Of a DNA stretch of 8,191 bases, positions 1 through 7,700 are shown piece by piece. Under the pieces are notes generated by a model. The model was not told where the DNA came from. It was given only the letters and a program-made list of their open reading frames with translations, and made no database searches. The translations under genes were made by a program, and so were the position numbers. This DNA is from UBA6624 sp964343345 [NCBI: uncultured bacterium] (GTDB lineage Bacteria > UBP7 > UBA6624), in NCBI GenBank assembly GCA_964343345.1, contig CAYFJE010000048.1:1-8191 (forward strand), given 5' to 3'. The stretch's first letter is position 1. The number at the start of each line of letters is the position of its first letter.

Positions 1-1
1 A

Positions 2-1489
2 GTTGTCAGTTTTGATAAGAAGATATTCAATTTTTGGCCTTACTTTTGCTTGATCGTTTCCGTGATTGGTTTTCTCTATTATCAAATTAACAATTATCCA
101 ATATACACTTTTCCTTTTAATTGGCATAATCAATCTGCAATTTTCCTTGGAACAAGTATTCCTTTTTGGTTGTTGAAAATTTGTAAGGAAAAGAATAAAC
201 AAAAATTATTAGAGAATTGTTTTTGTTTGCTTTTTGTTTTTTATTGTGTTTTTTTGACCAGTTCAAAAGCAGGAATTTTTATTTGCATTGTGGCTTTAAT
301 TTTTTCTACATTGATGTTTGATTGTTCAGATGAGAAAAACATTGTTTCTAAAATTTTCTCATTTCTCAAAAAAATAAGATTTTTTTTAATTTTTGGTTCT
401 TTTTTCATTATTCCTAAAATTTACAACAATATAGTTGATGATTTCTCATTTCAAAGCCGTATTGCTTATTTCAAAGGTGCTTTTGAGATGGGTCTAGATC
501 ATTTTTTAACAGGTGTAGGTTGGGGTAATTTCAAATTTTATTATCCTGAATATCAATCGAAAATTGAATATTCTGCAAATGATCCCCATTCTTGGTTTTT
601 TAGGGCTTGGGCCGAAGGTGGTTTTCTCGGTGTTGTCCTGGTGTTTATTCTTGTTTTTTCTGTGTTGAAGATTTTCAAAAACCTCACAAAGGATGATGAA
701 AAATGTTTTTTTGTTGCTGCTGTCATGATTTTGATTCATGGTTTGGTTGACTTCCATGCCACATTTATGCCATTGCCGCTATTGGTCGGATGCTTTTTGG
801 GTTTTTCTTGCAGGAGAGATGAAAACGATGAACCTTCCAATCCCTTTAATTTGAATTTGCTGGCTCTTGGTTATGGTTTTATATTCTGCTGTGGTGTATT
901 GAAGGAAGCTGTATGGCTGAACAAAACAAAGAGTGACATGTGTGATAATCCTGGCATACATAGTGGTGTTTTAGAGAATGAGTGGTGGGAGATGTATTGG
1001 GATCAGGCAGACTATCTTGAAGTCTTTTTGAACTGTCCAATTAATTTGAAGTATTCTCAAATTAGACAAGTTGTTGAATCTAGGGATGGCTTTCCTAAAA
1101 ATACAAAAATAAGACAACACCTGCTCGCTCTGGATGAACCTGAAAAAAGTTTTATAACTAGAGAGGAAAGATTGGCAATTGCTAGAGAATTGCTTTTGAT
1201 TGACGGAATCAACAGGCCTGAGTTCGCTTTGATTTTTGCCAATGAAGCATGGCATTCATACGGCTTTGATCCGAATTTGGAAAAGGAAATATTGGACACA
1301 ATCGATTCATTTCTAAATGAGTGGCCTAGATTTAACGACAAAGAGGAACTTTTTAGTTTTAAGCTTGATGCTAGAGCCAGAAAGCTTGATGTTGTTTTTT
1401 CTAATTTATGGGAAATAAAGTCAATATTAGAAAAAGAAAACTCTCAAAAAGACTTAGCATTGACAGAATCAAGAAAATTTTCTGATTAA
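2..1489 (+). CDS. O-antigen ligase/polymerase family membrane protein (Wzy_C type), 5' end outside window
   Basis: Inner-membrane protein of the O-antigen ligase/polymerase (Wzy_C, WaaL-like) group, which joins or polymerises lipid-linked glycans on the periplasmic side. Seen: the frame is open from base 2 with no stop, so the gene begins upstream; the TTG at 50 is only an internal codon. About six further hydrophobic segments run to about base 910. Family-type motifs are SSKAG (about 261-275), GVGWGNF (512-532) after an amphipathic stretch with an Arg, PHSWFFRAWAEGG (584-622) followed at once by a membrane segment, and HGLVDFHATFMPLPLLVGCF (about 737-796). The His at 587-589 is in the place of the loop His typical of Wzy_C proteins. 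From about 911 to the stop lies a soluble, charged, probably helical tail of about 190 residues with no motif I recognise; family members often carry TPR repeats there, but a clear TPR consensus is not visible. Ligase and polymerase cannot be separated from sequence. The preceding and following envelope genes fit the role. Sure of the family, not of the substrate. Confidence 0.8.
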   Translation, partial: VVSFDKKIFNFWPYFCLIVSVIGFLYYQINNYPIYTFPFNWHNQSAIFLGTSIPFWLLKICKEKNKQKLLENCFCLLFVFYCVFLTSSKAGIFICIVALIFSTLMFDCSDEKNIVSKIFSFLKKIRFFLIFGSFFIIPKIYNNIVDDFSFQSRIAYFKGAFEMGLDHFLTGVGWGNFKFYYPEYQSKIEYSANDPHSWFFRAWAEGGFLGVVLVFILVFSVLKIFKNLTKDDEKCFFVAAVMILIHGLVDFHATFMPLPLLVGCFLGFSCRRDENDEPSNPFNLNLLALGYGFIFCCGVLKEAVWLNKTKSDMCDNPGIHSGVLENEWWEMYWDQADYLEVFLNCPINLKYSQIRQVVESRDGFPKNTKIRQHLLALDEPEKSFITREERLAIARELLLIDGINRPEFALIFANEAWHSYGFDPNLEKEILDTIDSFLNEWPRFNDKEELFSFKLDARARKLDVVFSNLWEIKSILEKENSQKDLALTESRKFSD

Positions 1490-1500
1490 TTAGATAGAAT
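1460..1500 (+). promoter_or_regulatory. possible sigma70-type promoter for gdhA
   Basis: A perfect TTGACA (1460-1465) lies in the last codons of the upstream gene. ATTAAT at 1485-1490 (4 of 6 matches, 19-base spacer) could be its -10. A better -10 match, TAGAAT (1495-1500), is too far from this -35. In such AT-rich DNA these matches are weak evidence. gdhA could equally be read through from the upstream gene, as no terminator hairpin is seen in 1490-1534. Confidence 0.25.
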
Positions 1501-1518
1501 TTCCTCTAGTACATTATT

Positions 1519-1526
1519 AAAGGTGG
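1519..1526 (+). promoter_or_regulatory. ribosome binding site of gdhA
   Basis: AAAGGTGG is a good Shine-Dalgarno match ending 8 bases before the ATG at 1535. It contains the in-frame GTG at 1523, so that GTG is part of the binding site and not the start codon. This decides the gdhA start. Confidence 0.8.
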
Positions 1527-1534
1527 TTCTGATC

Positions 1535-2875
1535 ATGGCAAACTATGCTGAAAGAGTTATAAATAAAGTCGTTGAACGAGATCCCAATCAAATTGAATTC
1601 ATCCAGGCAGTTAAAGAGGTTTTGGAAACGCTTTCTCCTATTTTGAATGCTGATAAAAAATATGAAGAAAACAGCATTCTTGAAAGGATTGTTGAGCCTG
1701 AAAGAGTTATCATATTTAGAGTTCCATGGGTTGATCGAGATGGTAAAGTTCAGGTTAACAGAGCTTTCAGAATTCAATTCAACAGTGCTATAGGCCCTTA
1801 CAAGGGAGGGTTAAGGTTTCATCCTTCCGTGAATCTTTCTATATTGAAGTTTCTTGCTTTTGAGCAAATATTCAAGAACAGTTTAACCACACTTCCAATG
1901 GGAGGGGGAAAAGGCGGTTCAGATTTTGATCCAAGAGGAAAAACTGATGATGAGGTTATGAGGTTTTGTCAATCTTTTATGTCTGAATTGTCTGGACATA
2001 TTGGTGCAGATACAGATGTTCCTGCTGGAGACATTGGTGTTGGGGCAAGAGAGATTGGTTATCTTTTTGGCCAATATAAGAAATTAAGAAAAGAATTTAC
2101 TGGAGTTTTAACTGGAAAGAGTCTGAATTGGGGAGGTTCTTTGATAAGGCCTGAAGCTACTGGATACGGTTGTGTTTATTTTGTTGATGAAATGTTGAAA
2201 GCTAATTCTGATAGTTTGAAAGATAAAACAGTAACAATTTCAGGGAGTGGCAATGTTGCTCAATTTGCATGTGAAAAAGTGAATGATCTAGGTGGAAAGG
2301 TTGTTTCTTTTTCTGATTCAGATGGAACAATCTTTGATCCTGAAGGAATAGATGAAGAAAAACTCGCTTATGTTATGGATTTGAAAAATATTAAAAGAGG
2401 AAGGATTGAAGAATACACCAAAAAATATAAAAAATCTACTTTTTCAAATTCAAACCCTTGGGGAATAAAGTGTGATGTTGCATTGCCATGTGCAACTCAA
2501 AATGAAATAAATTCAGATGATGCAAAGAGTTTGACTGAGAATGGCTGTATCGCTGTTTCTGAAGGAGCAAACATGCCAACAACACCTAATGCAGTGGAGG
2601 TTTTTCAGAAATCTGAAATTCTTTATGGTCCTGGCAAAGCAGCTAATGCGGGTGGTGTTGCTGTGAGTGGTTTAGAAATGTCTCAAAATTCAATAAGGGC
2701 TAGTTGGACTAGAGCTGAAGTTGATTCAAAGCTCAAGAGCATAATGGAGAGTATTCACGATCAATGTTTGAATACTGCAGAAATGCATAATTGTTCAGGA
2801 GATTATGTTACAGGAGCAAATATTGCTGGTTTTGTAAAGGTTGCTGACTCAATGATTGATCAAGGTGTTGTTTGA
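1535..2875 (+). CDS. gdhA: glutamate dehydrogenase, hexameric class, probably NADP-dependent
   Basis: Cytoplasmic enzyme that interconverts 2-oxoglutarate plus ammonia and glutamate; the NADP form usually runs toward glutamate for nitrogen assimilation. The product from ATG 1535 is 446 aa, matching the family's usual 445-450. Seen: substrate-domain motifs GPYKGGLRFHP (K90), K114, the catalytic Lys in PMGGGKGGSD (K126), and VPAGDIGVGAREIGY with the catalytic Asp D166; these line up with K89, K113, K125 and D165 of the Clostridium symbiosum enzyme shifted by one. The nucleotide domain shows the Rossmann turn SGSGNVAQF (236-244) and ends its second strand in SDSDG (260-264), as in NADP-type enzymes such as that of E. 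coli, so NADP preference is inferred. NAGGVAVSGLEMSQNS (371-386) is also conserved. All key residues are present and the gene looks intact. waaA follows after 12 bases, so the two are probably co-transcribed, although they share no pathway. Confidence 0.97.
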   Translation: MANYAERVINKVVERDPNQIEFIQAVKEVLETLSPILNADKKYEENSILERIVEPERVIIFRVPWVDRDGKVQVNRAFRIQFNSAIGPYKGGLRFHPSVNLSILKFLAFEQIFKNSLTTLPMGGGKGGSDFDPRGKTDDEVMRFCQSFMSELSGHIGADTDVPAGDIGVGAREIGYLFGQYKKLRKEFTGVLTGKSLNWGGSLIRPEATGYGCVYFVDEMLKANSDSLKDKTVTISGSGNVAQFACEKVNDLGGKVVSFSDSDGTIFDPEGIDEEKLAYVMDLKNIKRGRIEEYTKKYKKSTFSNSNPWGIKCDVALPCATQNEINSDDAKSLTENGCIAVSEGANMPTTPNAVEVFQKSEILYGPGKAANAGGVAVSGLEMSQNSIRASWTRAEVDSKLKSIMESIHDQCLNTAEMHNCSGDYVTGANIAGFVKVADSMIDQGVV

Positions 2876-2887
2876 TTGATTTGATTT

Positions 2888-4150
2888 ATGTTTTGGCTTG
2901 AAATCTATAAGTTTTTAGGCAATTGTTTTTCATACTTGTTTAAAGGCTATTTCAACATTAGAGGTGGTCCTGATTATTTTGATTCTTTAAGACTTGGCTC
3001 TATTGAAGATATTCCGAAATCAAGAATGTGGGTACATGCTGTAAGTGTCGGTGAATTAAAAGCAGTAGAACCATTTATTGAAGAACTAAAAAAACGAAAA
3101 TATAGAGTTTTGCTTACGACTGGAACAAGGTCTGGTTTTGATTTAGGAAAAGTAATTTATAAAGATGATTCAGATGTTTTTGTCACTGTCATGCCTTTTG
3201 ATTTTAGTAAAAATGTAAAATCTTTTTTCAGCAAGGCAAAACCCCAAGCTGTTTTTTTTGTTGAAACCGAATTGTGGCCAGTTTGTATAAGTGAATGTAA
3301 AAAAAGAAAACTTCCTCTCTTTTGGCTAAACGGTCGAATTTCTGATAGAGCATTTAAGGCAAAAGGGCTTTACTACAAGGCTTTGTCATGGATGATTGGG
3401 CAATTTGATTTATGTTTCATGAAAAGTTTGGAGGATTTAAGAAAAGCATCAACAATTTCAAAATCAAGTGTTTACAAAAAAATCAAGGGGGTTTGTCTTG
3501 GTGATTTGAAGTATGACAAAATTCCCAAAATCAAGAGATTAAAACGCTCTGTTCTCAAAATAAAAAATGAAAAAATTATTGTTTTAGGAAGTTCTCATTA
3601 TGGTGAAGAAGATTTAGTTTGTGATGCATATAGAGTTTTAAAAAATAAATTTAAAAATTTAAAATTGGTAATTGCTCCTAGAAAAATTGAAAGAAAAGAA
3701 TATCTAAGAAATCTTTTTTCAGATTTTAAAACGGTTTCTTGGTCAGAAGGACAGGATTTTAATTGGGAAAAAATCGATATTTTATTAATTGATGAAATTG
3801 GGTTACTCTCAAATCTTTACTCTATAGGGGATGTTGCCTTGGTTGGTGGTTCATGGGTGAAAAGAGGAGGGCATAACCCTATAGAGCCTTCTTTTTTCGG
3901 AGTTCCAACAATCTTTGGACCATCTATGGATAATTTTAGAGAGGTTGCTCAGTATTTAGTAAATTCGGGCGGAGCAATGTCTGCTTCAAGTAATGAACTC
4001 GTCGACGTGATTGAAAATTTGCTAAAAGATAAATCAAAAAGAAAAGAGGTTGGCCTTTTTGCTTCTGAAGCGGTTAAATCAAGGAAAGGTGTTTCAAAAC
4101 GTTTATTTAATGAGATTGAGAAGCTGATTCAACAAGGTCCGAAAGTTTAA
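2888..4150 (+). CDS. waaA: 3-deoxy-D-manno-octulosonate (Kdo) transferase
   Basis: Transfers Kdo from CMP-Kdo to lipid A precursor at the cytoplasmic face of the inner membrane, an essential step of LPS core synthesis. Length 420 aa against about 425 in E. coli. Seen: a hydrophobic N-terminal anchor (1-22), then the GT30 motif WVHAVSVGE (48-56), where E56 matches the proposed catalytic base; FVETELWP (124-131); NGRIS (148-152); GDLKYD (205-210); VLGSSHYGEE (232-241) opening the second Rossmann domain; APR (263-265); and GGSWVKRGGHNPIEP (320-334) followed by GPSMDNFRE (344-352). These are the hallmark blocks of WaaA in the right order. How many Kdo residues it adds cannot be told. The start is fixed by an in-frame TGA at 2882-2884; no Shine-Dalgarno lies just before the ATG, so translation may be coupled to gdhA, 12 bases upstream. 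The 3' end overlaps pyrE tail to tail by 44 bases. Confidence 0.96.
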   Translation: MFWLEIYKFLGNCFSYLFKGYFNIRGGPDYFDSLRLGSIEDIPKSRMWVHAVSVGELKAVEPFIEELKKRKYRVLLTTGTRSGFDLGKVIYKDDSDVFVTVMPFDFSKNVKSFFSKAKPQAVFFVETELWPVCISECKKRKLPLFWLNGRISDRAFKAKGLYYKALSWMIGQFDLCFMKSLEDLRKASTISKSSVYKKIKGVCLGDLKYDKIPKIKRLKRSVLKIKNEKIIVLGSSHYGEEDLVCDAYRVLKNKFKNLKLVIAPRKIERKEYLRNLFSDFKTVSWSEGQDFNWEKIDILLIDEIGLLSNLYSIGDVALVGGSWVKRGGHNPIEPSFFGVPTIFGPSMDNFREVAQYLVNSGGAMSASSNELVDVIENLLKDKSKRKEVGLFASEAVKSRKGVSKRLFNEIEKLIQQGPKV

Positions 4151-4688
4151 AGAGTTTTGAAAAAGACATTTTTTCATTTTTAAAAAGACCAAGGCTTCCT
4201 TCTTCTCTGTCAACCATTGTCATTATCCCTATTACATTATGTCCTTCGTTTTTTACTGCATTCGCTGCAATCATTGCTGAGGATCCCGTTGTCGTCACAT
4301 CTTCTAAGATTACTAAGTTCATTTTTTCTTTTAGAAGACCTTCAATCTGTTTTCCTGTTCCTCTATTTTTTCTTTCTTTTCTAACAACGAAAGGGAGCCA
4401 GTCTATACCTCTAGATTTAGCTTCTAGGCTTATTGCATAAGCTAAAGGGTCTGCTCCAAGTGTTAAGCCTCCAATTGCATCTGGCTTCCATTCTTGATTT
4501 ATGATTTCATCTATCATGAGGTTTGCAGTTGTTTTCAACAAGTTAGGATTCATTGTGACGATTTTTCCATCAAGATAATATTTACTTTTCTTTCCTGATG
4601 CAAGAGAAAAATAATTTCCTTTTTCCGCTATTTTAAGAGCTTTTTCAGAAAGGATTTTGAGTATTTTCTTTTTTCTACTTGAATTCAT
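4107..4688 (-). CDS. pyrE: orotate phosphoribosyltransferase
   Basis: Cytoplasmic enzyme of de novo pyrimidine synthesis: orotate plus PRPP gives orotidine 5'-phosphate and pyrophosphate. Product 193 aa, normal for a single-domain PyrE with no PyrF fusion. Seen: SLASGKKSKYYLDGK (28-42); GGLTLGADPLA (73-83); the mobile catalytic loop region FVVRKERKNRGTGKQIEG (100-117) with Lys 104 and 107; and the PRPP-binding signature LVILEDVTTTGSS (125-137) with the acidic pair E129-D130. The C-terminal LFKLSDL (179-185) resembles the usual end of this family, so the overlapping tail is real coding sequence. ATG at 4688 gives the expected N-terminus, but there is no Shine-Dalgarno before it. Its stop lies inside waaA, giving a 44-base convergent overlap. 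Transcribed divergently from the large barrel gene. All key residues are present. Confidence 0.96.
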   Translation of the reverse strand: MNSSRKKKILKILSEKALKIAEKGNYFSLASGKKSKYYLDGKIVTMNPNLLKTTANLMIDEIINQEWKPDAIGGLTLGADPLAYAISLEAKSRGIDWLPFVVRKERKNRGTGKQIEGLLKEKMNLVILEDVTTTGSSAMIAANAVKNEGHNVIGIMTMVDREEGSLGLFKNEKMSFSKLFKLSDLVESASQSH

Positions 4689-4698
4689 AGTTTGTACA

Positions 4699-4704
4699 AT
4701 TATA
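4699..4704 (-). promoter_or_regulatory. pyrE: possible -10 box of pyrE, very close to the start codon
   Basis: The minus strand reads a perfect TATAAT here, ending 10 bases before the pyrE ATG. Transcription starting about 7 bases downstream would give a leader of only 3-4 bases, so a leaderless or near-leaderless mRNA, which fits the absence of a Shine-Dalgarno. No convincing -35 is seen at 17-18 bases; the positions read GCCAAT or CGCCAA. Chance occurrence in AT-rich DNA is possible. Confidence 0.35.
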
Positions 4705-4757
4705 GATATAGGATAGATAAGATTGGCGAGGTTTTCGCATTTAAAGTTGTTTAATTG

Positions 4758-4772
4758 GAGTAATTTTTACTC
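4758..4772. repeat. short perfect inverted repeat (6-base arms, 3-base loop)
   Basis: GAGTAA-TTT-TTACTC, in the pyrE/barrel-gene intergenic region. It shares bases 4771-4772 with the next inverted repeat, so in RNA the two hairpins could not both form fully. It could be an operator or part of a leader structure; function is unproven. Confidence 0.5.
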
Positions 4773-4790
4773 TATTTTACTTAAAATAGA
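4771..4790. repeat. perfect inverted repeat just upstream of the barrel gene (8-base arms, 4-base loop)
   Basis: Arms TCTATTTT (4771-4778) and AAAATAGA (4783-4790) around ACTT. The right arm runs into the weak Shine-Dalgarno-like AGAAG (4788-4792) before the ATG at 4799, so a hairpin here could mask the ribosome site, or the repeat could be a protein-binding operator. It is not followed by a T-run on the + strand, so it is not a typical intrinsic terminator for that strand. Confidence 0.5.
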
Positions 4791-4798
4791 AGATATTG

Positions 4799-7700
4799 AT
4801 GAGTTTTTTATTTAACTTATTTTTGTTTTTTGTTCTCATGAACGAGGAAGGAAGGCTTAGCCTTTCTGAAGATGTATTTGTAAAATTTTCTGAAACTTCC
4901 GTAAGGTGTTTGGATCCTAAATCAGGAGAAGAGGTATCTGAAGAAAAGATTGATCTTGGTGTATCTTGTATTGCTGAAATAAAAAATGAAAAAGGTATTT
5001 CTTACCAGTATCTTCATCCAAAAATGTCAATTGATTGGGAAGCTTTAAGTTTTAATGATGTTGGCCTTGTTGTTACGCCGGAAAGAACTCAACTGATTAT
5101 GGCTGAGCCTTTGAAACTTCAGGTTTCAATCACTGTCCCAAACGGACTTCCTGCAGGATCTGAATTATCCTTCAAAGCCCCCAGGGGTGTTAAGTTAAAT
5201 AATGAAGAATCAAGAATACTTTTACCCCAATTAAATCCAGGGGAAGTTCATTTAATTGAGCTTGATATGAAGAATTATGACATGACTCAACATGGGTCAA
5301 AGTCATTGGAAATGTTTGTGTCTACACCTCAAGGAACAATAGTTTCAAATAGGTCAAATGTGAATGTTCAGGTTCTTCCTAATAGGCTTTTTTCTTTAGG
5401 AATGATTGTCGGTAAGTCTTGGCTTGATGAAAACGAGGACGGTTTTTACGACGAGAAAGAGTTAGGAGTTCAGGGGCTTGTTCTCAAATTTGAAAATGGA
5501 ACCACTGTGAAAACCGATAAAAATGGAAGGTTCCATATTGATGGCTTGGCTCCTGGCTCAAGAGTTGTAGAGGTTTTTTCAGGAGTTCCTCAAGGCTGGG
5601 GTCCAAAAATAGGTTTTGAAATTCAAGATATTTTGATTCTGCCTGGAGGTTTAGCAACTTTAAATATTCCATTAGTGAAACAAGAGCATCCATGGAAACG
5701 GAAAGGTGGTTTTGGTGCAATTGGTTCACTTTCTTTTGGGGGTTCAACAACCTCAATGGGAGGGTCTTTCAGGTATATAAGTAATTATTCTGGAATAAAT
5801 ATGGAATTGTCATATTCTGATGGTCTTAGGGATTGGAATGATAGATCTATCAACCGTAATCAGGGTTTAGATTTTTCAAGACATAATTATCTTTTTGCCG
5901 ATTCCTCAACAACCTCTCACAGTTACGGTACTGGTTTTAGTTGGAATGTTAGTTCTTCAAATGCGAGTATTCGGTATGGAAATGTGAGAAGTAAGGATAC
6001 GAGTTTGGCTTTTGCAAGACATGACTTGTCTTTCGAAGGCTATGAAGTTAATTGGAACAAAAACAACACATCTGTTGTTTCAACACTTTCCGAACATCCT
6101 GTTCAAAAGACAAAAGATATATTCAAGAACAATAATGGTTTTGTTTACAGATTAAGAAATGTTGATAGAAAAGAAAATTCAATTCAAGTTCATCTCGACA
6201 TTAACAGATTCGATGGGAGTTTTGCGGGATCTTGGAAACTTGACGATTCAATTCATTATGTCCATGAAGGTGGAGCAATAAGGCTCCTTTATCCTTTAGC
6301 TGATATTGCCCAAGAAAAGTACGGACACTTGAATGGAGAAGAGCTTTCCTTAAAGGTTTCCTATGATTGGATATTGCAAGAAGATGACGGTGGTACTTGG
6401 ACAACCAAAGTTAAACACAATTTGGGTAATGGTTGGAAATTTGGTATTACAAAAGTCAATGAAGCAAGACAATTGGGAGATTATCAGCTTGAAGGTCATA
6501 ATATAAGTTTCAATCATTCAGATTTTTCATTTGGATACCAGCAAGCAAGAACAAAATCTTCTGATACTGGAGAATATATTTCAGAGGATGGAGGTGTCAC
6601 TTTTGATTATGTTGATGTCATTGATGGTGATTGGAATAAATCGGATAAGTTTAATGCTTCTTTGAATGCTGGGAATTTGGGTAATTTTTCATATTCTCAT
6701 TCAAACATGCAGCAAGGTTTTAGTTCAAAAGATGTTTGGGTTGGTCAGGATAAAAAAATCAGCGAAATAGGTTTTAACAATTCAGATTTCCTTGGATTCT
6801 TCGGAGCATCTGCTCATTTTTACAATGAAGAACATTCTTTAAGTCAGAATATTTACAAAAGATCAAAAATAGATTTATCCAAAAACATCAAAGGTTTTGG
6901 TCAACTTACATTTTCAAAAGAAAGCAGAAAAGACCCTAATCTTTTAGAAGAAAAATTAAACACTTATCTAAATAAGGATTTAGGGCATGGTATAAATTTT
7001 CAATTCAGGAACACTAATGTCCTAAAAGCTCAAAATAGCGGAATTGTTGACGAAAAAGAATTTAAGTTTTTTGGGTCTTCTTCGAAAGGAAATTGGAATT
7101 TAAGAAAATTAGAAAATATTTATCAGCATTATTCTGAATTAAATATTAAAGGAAATTTTTTTACAAAAGATTTAGATTTGAAATTGTCCAGAGATGTGAG
7201 GTCTAGTTGGACAGACCCTAAACACAAATTACAAATGTTTAAATACGAAAAAAGTGTTAATGGTGCTTTGTCTGTTTCTGTTACCGATGTCATAGAAGAA
7301 CAGGGTCGATGGCTTAGTTTGCGTGAGGATTTAAATTTAAATTGGAAACCCAATTCTTCAAATAACATCAATGCAAATATCGTTCTCACTGGTAATGAGG
7401 TAAGTGATGATCAATGGGAAGGTTATAACCTTGGTGGAAACCATGTTCTTGACGGCTGGAATGTTAACTGGGGTGCAAATCAGTATTTAAATCCATTTAA
7501 CAATCACCATCGACACAAGACTCTAGAGTCAAGAATAACCAAGTCTTTAAACAGTGCAACAAAGTATTCTTTTAGTACTGATAGAAAAAGAGAAACTTCA
7601 GTTGAAAATACTCTAAAAGAATATACGAAACTAGCTTCCTCTTTAGTTTGGAGTCCTTCTAAAAATCTATCTCTTAGTGGTTCTACACTAGAGATAAGAG

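Noticed and set aside
50-52. TTG as the start of the first gene
   Set aside because: The frame is open without stops back to base 2 and encodes hydrophobic, membrane-type sequence, so the true start lies upstream of the window.
1523-1534. GTG start adding four residues to glutamate dehydrogenase
   Set aside because: The GTG is inside the Shine-Dalgarno sequence of the ATG at 1535, and the ATG gives the usual family length and N-terminus.
4151-4200. T-rich stretch after waaA as a terminator
   Set aside because: It has T-runs but no GC-rich stem before them, and the bases are pyrE coding sequence.
4771-4790. The 8-base inverted repeat as an intrinsic terminator
   Set aside because: The arms are AT-rich and there is no T-run following on the + strand. 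On the minus strand it would lie upstream of pyrE, with no gene ending there.
5484-5756. Open frame on the minus strand opposite the barrel gene
   Set aside because: It is the antisense of the well-supported SdrD-like coding region, shows no family motif and has no independent start signals. The other minus-strand frames under the + genes are rejected on the same grounds.
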